This document shows positions 33,675 through 42,624 of a stretch of 64,000 nt of DNA, one piece after another. Position numbers and translations under genes: made by a program. The stretch spans positions 62,001-126,000 of the forward strand of contig NZ_JANGCG010000004.1 of the NCBI RefSeq assembly GCF_024462815.1, written 5' to 3'. This DNA comes from Gemmiger formicilis. Its GTDB lineage: Bacteria > Bacillota > Clostridia > Oscillospirales > Ruminococcaceae. The notes beneath the pieces were generated by a model, which was not told the DNA's origin, ran no database searches, and was given only the letters and a program-made list of their open reading frames with translations. Positions within the stretch are counted from its first letter, which is position 1, and each line of letters starts with the position of its first letter.

Positions 33675-34856
33675 ATGACACTGGGGCAGAACATTCAGGC
33701 GGCCCGCAAGGCAAAGGGGCTCAGTCAGGAGACGCTGGCCGAGAAAATCGGCGTCAGCCGTCAGGCGCTGGGCAAGTGGGAGAAGGACACCGCTCTGCCG
33801 GGGCTGGATAATCTGCAGGCGCTGGCGGCCGAGCTGGGCATCGGCGTGGATGCCCTGCTGGGAACGGAGCCGAGCGCGCCCGCGGCACCTGCAGTGACGT
33901 TGGACGCCATGCGGGATCTGCTCTCGGCCCGCGATGCCGAGGAAAAGCGTCGCCGCCGTCTGTGGGGCTGCGCGGGCGGGGCCACATTCCTGATTCTGGC
34001 GGGGCTGCTGGCCGGAATGGCGCTGCAGTATGAGCGGCAGATCAACGCGCTGAACCAGAACTACGCTGCGATCCAATCCAGCTACGCGGCCCAGCAGGCA
34101 GACCTTTCGGCGCAGATCTCGGAGCTGCAGGATGCCGTCCGCATGGGGGAAACCACGGTGCTGGACTGGCGCTGGCTGCCCGCCGATAAGCTGCATAGGG
34201 ACGCGGCAGGCAGCTGGATGCCTGTGCAGGTGCAGGTTACGCCGCGCACAGCCGCCGAGGGTACGAGCGCACGGCTGGCCGTGCGCTGCGGTGATGAAAC
34301 GCGGTTGTACGATATGACCGCCGGGGCCGACGGCAGCTACACGGCCAGCGGCCTTGTGTTTACGGTCGGGGATAACTATGCGCTGAGCGTGCAGTGGACC
34401 GCCGATGGCGTCACAACAAGCGAAGCGCTGGGCACCGTGAACTTTAATGAGGAGATGACCAAGCCAACGATCATCTGGGCCACCGGCTATACCAGCCTTG
34501 ATTACGGGTACTACCTGCGCCGCACCGGAAAAACCAACTACCTGACCCTGACCTGCTACCCGGTGGAGCTGGAGGTGGACGCCCCGGCGTGGATGGAGGT
34601 GGCCGCCGTCGAGGTCGATCTGCGTCTGAACGGCGATGCGGGCGAGCCTGCCGCCACCGCCGTGCTGCAGTGTGCGGAGTCGTACAGCTATGTCGGCGCT
34701 GACCGCACCGGCGGCGTTTGGAGCGGCACATTTTATGACGGTGCCCCCGCCGATGGCTGGCCCTACGATGGAAAGGAAATTCCGAAGTATGTGGTGCGGG
34801 TGACCGACACCAACGGCGGCGTCTGGACGGAGGAAATGCCGCTGACGAAGAAATAA
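33675..34856 (+). CDS. Membrane-anchored XRE-type regulator with extracytoplasmic domain
   Basis: The protein has 393 residues. An N-terminal HTH_3 DNA-binding domain (about 5-60, GLSQETLAEKIGVSRQALGKWEKD) is followed by a linker. One transmembrane segment (about 97-116, TFLILAGLLAGMALQY) leads to a coiled region and an Ig- or beta-rich outer domain of about 250 residues without recognisable motifs. This topology suggests a one-component sensor that reads a surface signal and binds DNA at the membrane. The palindrome at 33617-33641 is the obvious candidate site. Placement between two asnB genes and next to a wall-type ATP-grasp ligase suggests cell-envelope sensing. Confidence 0.8.
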   Translation: MTLGQNIQAARKAKGLSQETLAEKIGVSRQALGKWEKDTALPGLDNLQALAAELGIGVDALLGTEPSAPAAPAVTLDAMRDLLSARDAEEKRRRRLWGCAGGATFLILAGLLAGMALQYERQINALNQNYAAIQSSYAAQQADLSAQISELQDAVRMGETTVLDWRWLPADKLHRDAAGSWMPVQVQVTPRTAAEGTSARLAVRCGDETRLYDMTAGADGSYTASGLVFTVGDNYALSVQWTADGVTTSEALGTVNFNEEMTKPTIIWATGYTSLDYGYYLRRTGKTNYLTLTCYPVELEVDAPAWMEVAAVEVDLRLNGDAGEPAATAVLQCAESYSYVGADRTGGVWSGTFYDGAPADGWPYDGKEIPKYVVRVTDTNGGVWTEEMPLTKK

Positions 34857-34862
34857 TAGAAC

Positions 34863-34886
34863 GCCTTCCCCCACTTGGGGGAAGGC
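34863..34886. repeat. Perfect hairpin downstream of the XRE gene
   Basis: GCCTTCCCCC / GGGGGAAGGC with loop ACTT and no T tract, a commonly dispersed GC-rich hairpin type. It may stabilise the 3' end of the mRNA. Confidence 0.6.
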
Positions 34887-34930
34887 AGGGCGGAGGCCGG
34901 AGGGCTGCCCCCTGCAAGCGTACAATACAT

Positions 34931-34972
34931 AATCCCCCCTCTGCGGCATATACTGCCACAGGGGGGATTTTT
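34931..34972 (+). terminator. Terminator-like hairpin ending at the ATP-grasp start codon
   Basis: AATCCCCCC pairs with GGGGGGATT, with an inner GGCA/TGCC helix, then TTTTT; ATG 34973 follows directly. The right arm GGGGGG is also the only SD-like sequence of the next gene. It can act as terminator of the XRE gene and as an attenuator of the ligase gene. Confidence 0.7.
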
Positions 34973-36151
34973 ATGCCGCAGATTCTGCCGGTGCTGCTGG
35001 GCGGGGATGCCAACGTCTACGGTATGGCCCGCAGCTTTTACGAGACCTGCGGCGTGTGCAGTCTGGCTGTGGGGCAGCGTGCCCTGCCCGCGCTGGCGCA
35101 CAGCCGCCTTGTGCATATGGCGGCCCGCGATGCAGCCTTTGCGCAGGACAGTGTTTTCACCGCCACCCTGCTGGGGCTGGCGGAGCTGCACCCCGGCAAA
35201 ACGCGGGTGCTGGTATCCTGCGCGGACGGCTACACGTCGCTGCTGGCCCGCCATGCCGACGAGCTGCGCGGGGCATACCGCTTTGCCTGCCCGCCGCCCG
35301 CCGCGCTGGCCCGGCTGGCCGATAAGCAGCGCTTTGCCGCCGCCTGCCGCGCCGCAGGGCTGCGCACGCCCCGGACTGTGACGCTCTGCCCCGGCGGCTG
35401 CCTGCCGCCGCTGCCCTTTGATTGGCCCATCATTGTAAAGCCGGCGGATTCCACCGCGTGGCAGGGGTGCCGCTTCCCCGGCAAGCGCAAGGTCTGGCTG
35501 GTGCGGGACGCCGCCGCCCTGCGGCAGATCCTGGACGCCGCGGCGGGGTATACCGGCGCACTGCTTGCGCAGGAGTACATCCCCGGCCCGGACACCCGCC
35601 TTGGCGTGGTGAACGCCTACTGCGCGCAGGACGGCAGTGTGCCGTGGCTGGTGCAGGGCCAGCCCCTTTTGCAGGAGCGCACGCCCGAGGGGATGGGCAA
35701 CTATGCCGCCGTGCTGGTGGAGCCCACCCGGCAGGACACCGCGCTGCTGAACGCCCTGCGCGGCCTTTTGCAAGCGGCAGGCTGGCGCGGCTATGCGAAT
35801 TTTGACCTCAAGTATGACCGCCGCGGCGAGCCGGTGCTGTTTGAGCTGAACCCGCGGCAGGGGCGTGCGTCCTACTACTGTGACGCCGCCGGTGCGCCGC
35901 TGGCCCGGCCGCTGGTCGAGGATCTGCTCTGCGGCGGGCCCATCACGCCACCCGGGCTGCGCCCTGCCGTATGGCACACTGCGCCGTGGGGTGTGGTGCG
36001 GCGGCAATGCCCCAACAAGCTGGTGCTGCGCCGGGCCAGCCTTCTGCGCAGGCGCGGGCGCAGCCGTGTGCAGCTGCTGGCCCCCGGCGAGGGCACCGCC
36101 CGGCGGGTATGGTTCTGGGTCCGGCAGGCGGCGTACTACCGGAAAAAATAG
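34973..36151 (+). CDS. ATP-grasp carboxylate-amine ligase, D-aspartate-ligase-like
   Basis: This 392-residue cytoplasmic enzyme starts with LPVLLGGDANVYGMARSF, typical of the ATP-grasp family that includes the D-aspartate ligase of Enterococcus faecium. WPIIVKPADS holds the ATP-binding Lys. LLAQEYIPGPDTRLGVVNAY and the Mg-binding ending LFELNPRQGRASYY complete the fold. D-aspartate ligases attach D-Asp to the stem peptide, and a neighbouring Asn-synthetase-like enzyme then amidates it to D-isoasparagine. The downstream asnB 19 bases away fits that scheme. The substrate is inferred; another amino acid or a non-wall substrate is possible. Confidence 0.8.
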   Translation: MPQILPVLLGGDANVYGMARSFYETCGVCSLAVGQRALPALAHSRLVHMAARDAAFAQDSVFTATLLGLAELHPGKTRVLVSCADGYTSLLARHADELRGAYRFACPPPAALARLADKQRFAAACRAAGLRTPRTVTLCPGGCLPPLPFDWPIIVKPADSTAWQGCRFPGKRKVWLVRDAAALRQILDAAAGYTGALLAQEYIPGPDTRLGVVNAYCAQDGSVPWLVQGQPLLQERTPEGMGNYAAVLVEPTRQDTALLNALRGLLQAAGWRGYANFDLKYDRRGEPVLFELNPRQGRASYYCDAAGAPLARPLVEDLLCGGPITPPGLRPAVWHTAPWGVVRRQCPNKLVLRRASLLRRRGRSRVQLLAPGEGTARRVWFWVRQAAYYRKK

Positions 36152-36170
36152 CGGCAGGGGAGGGCTTTGT

Positions 36171-38015
36171 ATGTGCGGCATTGTGGGTTTTACCTCAAAC
36201 GGGCATGACCCCGCGGCGGCAAAACGGACGGCGCAGGCGATGGCCGACCTCATCCGCCACCGCGGCCCGGACGGCGAGGGCTACTACGCCGACACCCGCG
36301 CCGCGCTGGGCCACCGGCGGCTGTCCATCATAGATATAGACGGCGGCGGCCAGCCGATGTTCAACGAGGACGGCGCGCTGGTGGTGGTCTTTAACGGCGA
36401 AATCTACAACTACAGGGCGCTGCGCACCCGGCTGCAGCGCCTTGGCCACCGCTTTGCCACCGACTCCGACACCGAGGTGCTGCTGCATGGGTATGAGGCA
36501 TGGGGCACGGCCCTGCCCCGGCGGCTGCGGGGAATGTTTGCGTTTGCGCTGTGGGACCGCCGCACCGGGACGCTGTTCTGTGCGCGGGATTTGTTCGGCA
36601 TCAAGCCGCTGTACTACTATCAGCGCGGGCGGCAGCTGCTGTTTGCCAGCGAAATCAAGGCGCTTCTGGCACACCCGGCCTTTGAAAAGAAGCTGAACGA
36701 GGCCCGCCTGCCGGACTGGCTCAGCATGGAATATCTGCCCGACAGCGAGACGCTGTTTGCGGGCGTGTATGAGCTGCCGCCCGCCCACACGCTGCTCTGG
36801 CAGGACGGACGCCTGACCACGGCCCGCTATGCCGCGCCGCAGTTCCGCCCGCGGCCCGGCAGCCTGCGGCATTACGCCGGGGCAATCGGGGACGCCCTTG
36901 CGGACAGCGCCGCCGCCCACCGCATTGCCGATGTGCCGGTGGGGTGCTTCCTCTCCGGCGGGGTGGATTCCTCGCTGGTGGTGCGGGAAACGGCCCGCAA
37001 CCAGCCCGCGGTGCAGTGCTTTGCGGTGGGCTACGCCGAGCAGGCCTATTCCGAGCTGCCCGCCGCCCGCGCCGCCGCTGCCGCGCTGGGCGTGCCGCTG
37101 CACGAGACCACAGTGACGGCGGCGGATTTTTTTGCGGCCAACCGCGCCATTCAGTGGTATCTGGATGAGCCGATGCCCAACCCGGCGGAGGTGCCGCTGT
37201 ACTTCCTGTGCAGGGCGGCGCGGCAGCACGTGAAGGTGGTGCTCTCGGGCGAGGGGGCGGATGAGCTGTTCGGCGGCTACCCGCTGTATCAGCAGGCAGT
37301 CTGGGCCGGGCGCTGGCAGGCAGTGCCCCGTGCTTTGCGCCGGGCGCTGGCGGGGCTGCTGCCGGGCTGCGGCTTTCTGCGCCGGGGCGCACTGCCGCGC
37401 TGGCAGCGTGCCGCCCGGGCGAATTATGTGTTTGAAACCACGCAGGAACGCGACAAATATTTATTGCGGAGCTATGGCGCCCCCGCGCCTGCCCGCCGGT
37501 GCAAGCCCTATTTTGATGCGGTGCGCCATCTGGATGAGCCGACGGCGGTGCAGTGGGTGGATATGCAGACATGGCTGCCGCGGGATATTTTGCGCAAGGC
37601 CGACCGGATGAGCATGGCCCACGGACTGGAGCTGCGTGTGCCGTTTCTGGACCGGCGTGTGCTGGCGGTGGCACTGGCCCTGCCCCGGCGGCTGCGCTGC
37701 ACCGGGCGGCGCGGCAAGCCCGCCCTGCGCGCTGCTGCGGCCTGCCGCCTGCCCGGCAGGCTGGCCGAGGCCCCCAAGCGCGGCTTCCCGGTACCGCTGG
37801 CCGACTGGCTGCGGCAGGACGAGACCTATGCGCGGGTGCGGGCCAAGCTGACCGGCCCGGTGGCTGCACGCTTTTTTGACACCGCGGCGCTCTGCGCCCT
37901 GCTGGACGCCCACCGCGCCGGAACCACCAACGCCATGACGAAAATCTGGGCATTTTACTGCTTTATAGAATGGTATGAGCTCTATTTTGAGGAAAAAATT
38001 CCGCCGGTTTTGTAA
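36171..38015 (+). CDS. asnB: Glutamine-hydrolysing asparagine synthetase family protein (second copy)
   Basis: This 614-residue protein begins MCGIVGF (catalytic Cys2 after Met removal), with HRGPDGEGYY, FNGEIYNYRAL, FLSGGVDSSLVV and VVLSGEGADELFGGYP. It is only moderately similar to the copy at 31734-33551, so it is a diverged paralogue rather than a recent duplicate. ATG 36171 is chosen because the family needs Cys at position 2; the frame is open further upstream inside the ligase gene. The AGGGGAGGG SD precedes it. It probably works with the ATP-grasp ligase immediately upstream. True asparagine synthesis remains the alternative. Confidence 0.9.
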   Translation: MCGIVGFTSNGHDPAAAKRTAQAMADLIRHRGPDGEGYYADTRAALGHRRLSIIDIDGGGQPMFNEDGALVVVFNGEIYNYRALRTRLQRLGHRFATDSDTEVLLHGYEAWGTALPRRLRGMFAFALWDRRTGTLFCARDLFGIKPLYYYQRGRQLLFASEIKALLAHPAFEKKLNEARLPDWLSMEYLPDSETLFAGVYELPPAHTLLWQDGRLTTARYAAPQFRPRPGSLRHYAGAIGDALADSAAAHRIADVPVGCFLSGGVDSSLVVRETARNQPAVQCFAVGYAEQAYSELPAARAAAAALGVPLHETTVTAADFFAANRAIQWYLDEPMPNPAEVPLYFLCRAARQHVKVVLSGEGADELFGGYPLYQQAVWAGRWQAVPRALRRALAGLLPGCGFLRRGALPRWQRAARANYVFETTQERDKYLLRSYGAPAPARRCKPYFDAVRHLDEPTAVQWVDMQTWLPRDILRKADRMSMAHGLELRVPFLDRRVLAVALALPRRLRCTGRRGKPALRAAAACRLPGRLAEAPKRGFPVPLADWLRQDETYARVRAKLTGPVAARFFDTAALCALLDAHRAGTTNAMTKIWAFYCFIEWYELYFEEKIPPVL

Positions 38016-38033
38016 AAAAAGTTTGGAAAAACG

Positions 38034-38062
38034 CTTGACAAGGGTGGCTTGCGTTGCTATAA
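38034..38062 (+). promoter_or_regulatory. Consensus promoter of the tRNA cluster
   Basis: A perfect TTGACA (38034-38039) and TATAAT (38057-38062) with 17-bp spacing lie 43 bases before tRNA-Arg. Confidence 0.95.
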
Positions 38063-38105
38063 TAATTCACGCAGTATGTCCCTCGTGGGCATGAACCCGC
38101 AGTAA

Positions 38106-38179
<74 letters not shown>

Positions 38180-38185
38180 TTATGT

Positions 38186-38263
38186 GGTGCCTATGGCGCA
38201 GTTGGTTAGCGCGCCAGATTGTGGCTCTGGAGGCCGAGAGTTCGAATCTCTCTAGGCACCCCA
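38186..38263 (+). tRNA. tRNA-His (anticodon GTG)
   Basis: The extra 5' G(-1) opposite C73 is present (GGTGCCTA with TAGGCACC). The anticodon stem CCAGA/TCTGG has loop TTGTGGC, the T loop is TTCGAATC, and CCA is encoded. It starts 7 bases after tRNA-Arg. Confidence 0.97.
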
Positions 38264-38265
38264 CC

Positions 38266-38305
38266 AAAGACCGTTCAGGCCCGTTCCTGTACGGTCTTTC
38301 TTTTT
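38266..38305 (+). terminator. Terminator between tRNA-His and tRNA-Gln
   Basis: AAAGACCGT / ACGGTCTTT is a perfect 9-bp stem followed by CTTTTT. tRNA-Gln starts 5 bases later, so it depends on read-through or on its own unseen promoter. Confidence 0.8.
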
Positions 38306-38309
38306 ATGA

Positions 38310-38384
38310 TGGGCCGTCGCCAAGCGGTAAGGCAGAGGACTTTGACTCCTCCATCCGTCGGTTCAAATCCGGCCGGCCCAACCA
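38310..38384 (+). tRNA. tRNA-Gln (anticodon TTG)
   Basis: The acceptor is TGGGCCG/CGGCCCA. The anticodon stem GAGGA/TCCTC has loop CTTTGAC, the T arm is GTTCAAATC, and CCA is encoded. It is the last core feature before the AT-rich island. Confidence 0.96.
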
Positions 38385-38415
38385 AATGAGTGTGAACAAA
38401 AACTGTTCACCCATG

Positions 38416-38481
38416 AAATTCACCCATAGAAAATGACGTAGCTAAAACAGCTTACGAAAGTTTTCTATGGGTGAATTTTTT
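38416..38481. terminator. Long hairpin at the left edge of the island
   Basis: AAATTCACCCATAGAAAA (38416-38433) and TTTTCTATGGGTGAATTT (38461-38478) are perfect 18-bp complements, followed by TTT, with a smaller GTAGCT/AGCTTAC hairpin inside the loop. It is probably the terminator of the tRNA-Gln transcript, or an end structure of the element. Confidence 0.6.
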
Positions 38482-38530
38482 CGTGTGAATAATATTCAAT
38501 ACGCCCAATCAAAATCGTATATCTATCAAT

Positions 38531-38565
38531 ATAAAAAATCCCTTTGCAGTTTAGTTACAAAGGGA
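38531..38565 (-). terminator. Terminator of the recombinase operon
   Basis: On the minus strand TCCCTTTG / CAAAGGGA with an 11-nt loop is followed by TTTTTTATA, just after the last gene of the operon. Confidence 0.85.
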
Positions 38566-38571
38566 CAGTTC

Positions 38572-39003
38572 TTATAGGCGGATAATCTTTTTTTCGGTTT
38601 CTTTTTGATATGCTCCGGCAAGTCGTTCGTAAGCTAATTGTAGTTGCTTGTACTTTATATCACTTTCGGACCGTATTTTTTTGTTTTCTGCAAGAAGTGC
38701 TTTGTTTCGGTTTACAGATTTTAAAAGGCGTTCTTCCAAAATCTCTATTCTTGCAGCCATTTCTTCGGGGCTTTTATAGTCGTTTTTATCTGTGCGATAA
38801 AATTCCGGGTACTTAGATAAATGGTCACGGACATAAGTTTTACATAAAGTCTTAACGCTGACACCGCTCTCCATGCTGATTGCGGTCTTCGTAATGGTCT
38901 GGTGTGTCTGTTTGAGGTATTCGTAGGCTTCATCAATTTTGGCAAGCGTTTCTTGGCGTTGTGCTTCTTGATAGGCGCGAACACCGTCATTCTGCTTTGT
39001 CAT
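38572..39003 (-). CDS. TnpC-like/DUF6262 transposition accessory protein
   Basis: This 143-residue, highly charged protein has an N-terminal HTH-like part (TKTAISMESGVSVKTLCKTYVRDHL) and a C-terminal coiled coil (about 75-140). Size and shape match the TnpC protein of Tn554-type elements, which aids orientation of transposition. Its ATG overlaps the TGA of the upstream recombinase gene by 4 bases (ATGA), indicating coupled translation as the last gene of the operon. Confidence 0.7.
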   Translation of the reverse strand: MTKQNDGVRAYQEAQRQETLAKIDEAYEYLKQTHQTITKTAISMESGVSVKTLCKTYVRDHLSKYPEFYRTDKNDYKSPEEMAARIEILEERLLKSVNRNKALLAENKKIRSESDIKYKQLQLAYERLAGAYQKETEKKIIRL

Positions 39004-40532
39004 ACAACATTGCTCCTTCTCTGGTTATCTTCTGAGGCATTCATTTTTTCCAGATAAATGCTAAAAGTTTGAATATCTTTGAGATTCTGCTGAAGCACGG
39101 TCGGGTTTCCATGTTTCTTCAAAATCTGGTCATTTACTTTTTGGAGGCGCTCTATATTAGCCGTTATATATTCCTTGTATTGCGGGTCTGGAATGAATGA
39201 ACCGCAGTGGAAGCATTTTTCGAATTGTGGTGAACACTTGCGATTGAGGCAGAGTCCGTAGTAAGGAATAACCCTTGTTGTAGGTTGTGCGGCGAGCATT
39301 TCATATTTTCGTGGTGGGACTTTCCTAGTGGGAAGTGCATCGTTGAAATCGAACGGAAAGATAGGCTTCACAATTTCAGCCAAATGAGTTGCTTCATCGT
39401 GTTTTGAATAATAGCCATAGCCCATCGTATCCTCAACGCAGGCATGGTTGCATTCAACGGAGGTCCGTTCCGGAGAAATGATATTGCTTTTGAACCGCTC
39501 ACAAACATCTATATGCCGGAGGTCGTGTGAGGTGATTTTAGCAGGCTTCCCGGCAGCATCGACAATCTGGTGCTGAGCACAAAACTCTGCAAGGAATGAA
39601 TTGAACTCCAACATTGTGACCAAGTGAGGTCCTTTATGTGAAACGAAAAGATAATCTTTTATCTCATCGGGAATGTTCCGTTGCATGTCAATTGCGTATT
39701 GCTGCTGTTTATATACAATATCATGGCAGAAACCACCACAGAAACCAGTAAGTAGGAAATTGTATTTCTGATAATCTGGAATATGGCGTGGGGTTTCTTT
39801 GGAATTGGGAATGGTGATGGTAAAGACATTGTCATCAGGATAGCTGATGCAGTCGAGCGGTGTAGCAACAACCTCTGAAAAACGATGTGTATGTAACCGC
39901 AAAAGAATGTATATGGCACGATAGTCGAGTGGAATATCGGTGTTACCATCAAAGAAAAAACTATCTAGTTGATTGATTATTACAGTATCTGGAGCACGTT
40001 TAGGCTCGCGCTGTTGAGGAAAACGATATGTTGCATTAAGAGTACTGGGAATGCGTATTACGTCAAGTGCGGTGAGAGATTCAGTAAGTACTTGGAGTGA
40101 CTGCATATACTGATTCTGTTTCCAAACGTCATAGGATGAAGAATCAAGATAGTTAATAAAATTGTCTATGCTTTTTTGTGTTATATAGTGAAGGTTTATA
40201 TTTTCAGAATTAAAGAAATTGAAAATGGTATTAAAGTCACGAACTCTGCGTTGGCAGGTAGCAATAGCTGTGCCGGATGTGAGCATATTGATAACTGTAA
40301 TTCTTGTAACATCGGATTCGAGCCATGATTGAGATTGAGAAAATAAGATGTTTCCAGTTCGATTTGCCATGTTAAGATGAATGTGCCATTTTGGGGAATA
40401 AAAATCATCAGTGGAATATAGCTTTAAAAGTTTAGCGTAGTCTTGCTGTACTTTGTCGGGTAGGCCATCATAATCGCGAGAAGTTCCATTGTCAGGAAGC
40501 GGGAGGGCGGTGGAAAGCATTTGTATCACCAC
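39000..40532 (-). CDS. Tyrosine recombinase, third of the trio
   Basis: This 510-residue protein has a C-terminal catalytic core with Arg in HTHRFSEVVATPLDC, the HxxR box SHDLRHIDVCERF and a tyrosine in MGYGYYSKHDEATHLAE. It ends with a Cys-rich segment (CLNRKCSPQFEKCFHCGSF) that may bind zinc. It overlaps the preceding gene by 41 bases and the following one by 4. It probably works together with the other two recombinases in integration and excision. Confidence 0.8.
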   Translation of the reverse strand: MVIQMLSTALPLPDNGTSRDYDGLPDKVQQDYAKLLKLYSTDDFYSPKWHIHLNMANRTGNILFSQSQSWLESDVTRITVINMLTSGTAIATCQRRVRDFNTIFNFFNSENINLHYITQKSIDNFINYLDSSSYDVWKQNQYMQSLQVLTESLTALDVIRIPSTLNATYRFPQQREPKRAPDTVIINQLDSFFFDGNTDIPLDYRAIYILLRLHTHRFSEVVATPLDCISYPDDNVFTITIPNSKETPRHIPDYQKYNFLLTGFCGGFCHDIVYKQQQYAIDMQRNIPDEIKDYLFVSHKGPHLVTMLEFNSFLAEFCAQHQIVDAAGKPAKITSHDLRHIDVCERFKSNIISPERTSVECNHACVEDTMGYGYYSKHDEATHLAEIVKPIFPFDFNDALPTRKVPPRKYEMLAAQPTTRVIPYYGLCLNRKCSPQFEKCFHCGSFIPDPQYKEYITANIERLQKVNDQILKKHGNPTVLQQNLKDIQTFSIYLEKMNASEDNQRRSNVV

Positions 40533-42624
40533 CTTTGCATTGAATTAAAGAAGGACATTTACGACAGTCTTTTCCGGGGCAATCCTTTTGTGAAGTACAT
40601 GTTCCATACATTACAGGGTGAGGAGCCATCTGAGGTTTAGAGCAGGAAGCAATTCCTTTTTCGATGGTTCCTTTCCAAAGCTCATCATACATTTTGGCAT
40701 CATCAAGTGGCAGGTAATTATCATAATGTGTCTGAGCTACTATTGGTGAGTTGCCAAGAAATGCAGAAACTTCAGTGGCATTTTTGCCACTTGCAAAGAG
40801 TGTGCGGCCCATTTCCGCACGAATACTACGGAGAGAAACTTTTTCTGGAAGACCTGTAGGAGTATAAAGATTGGCTTCATTAAGAAGTTTTGTCAGATAA
40901 TATGCTAAGCCATCTGAATTAAATACAATAGGAAGTAAATTGGTGTCAGAGCGTCGGAAGGCAGGTTGGTAGACAAATAGATACGGCTTATTCAGCAAAG
41001 TACGAAGATTCTGTGTATTTGCAATGTACTGCTCAATTTCAATTCCTAATTCTTTTGGAATCCGATAATCAATGAATGTTGGAAGACCATTCTTTATTCG
41101 ATACTTAAACGTCTTTTTTAAGAATACACGAAGGGTGTATTTCTCACCGTGATTGATAAGAGAGGAAGTCAAAAGTTCTCCAAAGGAACTGGCACGGAGT
41201 CCTGTGCAGCATGCAATTTTAATACCTATTTGGGCTACAGGTGGCAAAGTGTAGAGACGCTGAAGAATAGCGGCTCTTACTTGTTGAGACATCGGTGAAG
41301 TAGGGTTAATAATGGGAGCAGGAAATTGGACTTTATAGAAAGCAGATAGGGAATTGTCGTTCTTTATTTCGGAAGTAAATTTGTAAAAAAGGCGAAGTGA
41401 AGATAAACAGCGAATGATTGTTTTATGACTGTAAGTTGTATTTTGAACGAAATAAGACAGGAGCAGTTGGACATCCATCTTGGATAAGGATTTAATTGAT
41501 TCAATATATATGTCTAAGTGGTTGTAAAGAATATCAATGCAGATGTTTATTTCTGATGAGTCACGGTAGACAATAGAAGGCTGCGGAATTTTATTACCGT
41601 CAATAGAACGGTGAAATAGAAAATTACGCAGTTCGTTTTGCAGAGTATCTGCGCCGATAAAAGAAATTTTATAACATGAAAGTAACGTGGGATTGGAGTA
41701 AAAGAAAATTGTCCACTTCTCCTTTGAAGATAGTAGTTCCTGCTTATTTCCATCGAACAATTGTGAGTACCAATTAGGAACCTTATCTTCAAGAATTTTA
41801 AGAAGATTGTAAAAGAAGGTTCGAGCTGGACCCCGATAAGGAGCTTGACCAAAATAATTCAGCAACACAGAACGAGGACGAATAAGTTGCCGCTGTCGAA
41901 CGACATCATTGCAAGCATCAATAAAATGGTTGATAGCCAACTCTGGATAGCATATGCGCATAATGTTGATGGTGGCGATACTACCAATACGTTCAATAAC
42001 TGATTCTAATTTGGTTCTGTCATTGGCTACAAGAGCATCCTGTATCGAGATAATAGCCTCCAGAACCTCTGCGGGTTTGCGCATATAGGGCTGTCCACAA
42101 AGACAAATTTCAAAAGGAAAACCATTGATAGTAAAAGACGCAATATTTATATCCGTAGAAATATAGGTGACGTTAAATTCATCGTTTTGAACGGTTAGAG
42201 GGAAAATAGGCTTTGGCTTTTTAGGTGTAGACCAAACAATAGACTGAAGTTTTGCAGAAAGAGAAAATTTGCTATAACGAGTTTCATATGTAAACGAAAA
42301 AACCTGAAAAAAGAAATCTCTAAAATTCAGATATGATTTAGAAATTTGCTTTCGATACAGGTTGTCGAAAAGTTCAATGGTACTTTCAGGATAAATTGCA
42401 TCAAGAAGGACAAAAAGATTGGTTCCATTGATAAGTCCACGCACATCAAGGAACGTGCGTCTCCACATAAAGACATCTTCGATGATTTTTAAAATGTCTT
42501 CTACGTTCTTGGGAACACCCAAGTCAATGCGGTGTCTGTAGCGGCTTAATTGGAGAATCTTTCCGTCAATACTGATTGTCCAATAGTTTGTATCCGTACG
42601 GATAATTTCTATATCTCGGTTCAT
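40492..42624 (-). CDS. Tyrosine recombinase, second of the trio (TnpB-like size)
   Basis: This 710-residue protein has an N-terminal half unlike anything I can name. The C-terminal integrase core carries CTGLRASSFGELL (Arg I), SLRSIRAEMGRTLFASG (the HxxR box with the usual His replaced) and SPIVAQTHYDNYLP (Tyr). A Cys-rich tail (CTSQKDCPGKDCRKCPSLIQC) resembles a zinc-binding end. The long N-terminal region parallels TnpB of Tn554 (about 630 residues). It overlaps neighbours on both sides. Confidence 0.8.
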   Translation of the reverse strand: MNRDIEIIRTDTNYWTISIDGKILQLSRYRHRIDLGVPKNVEDILKIIEDVFMWRRTFLDVRGLINGTNLFVLLDAIYPESTIELFDNLYRKQISKSYLNFRDFFFQVFSFTYETRYSKFSLSAKLQSIVWSTPKKPKPIFPLTVQNDEFNVTYISTDINIASFTINGFPFEICLCGQPYMRKPAEVLEAIISIQDALVANDRTKLESVIERIGSIATINIMRICYPELAINHFIDACNDVVRQRQLIRPRSVLLNYFGQAPYRGPARTFFYNLLKILEDKVPNWYSQLFDGNKQELLSSKEKWTIFFYSNPTLLSCYKISFIGADTLQNELRNFLFHRSIDGNKIPQPSIVYRDSSEINICIDILYNHLDIYIESIKSLSKMDVQLLLSYFVQNTTYSHKTIIRCLSSLRLFYKFTSEIKNDNSLSAFYKVQFPAPIINPTSPMSQQVRAAILQRLYTLPPVAQIGIKIACCTGLRASSFGELLTSSLINHGEKYTLRVFLKKTFKYRIKNGLPTFIDYRIPKELGIEIEQYIANTQNLRTLLNKPYLFVYQPAFRRSDTNLLPIVFNSDGLAYYLTKLLNEANLYTPTGLPEKVSLRSIRAEMGRTLFASGKNATEVSAFLGNSPIVAQTHYDNYLPLDDAKMYDELWKGTIEKGIASCSKPQMAPHPVMYGTCTSQKDCPGKDCRKCPSLIQCKGGDTNAFHRPPAS

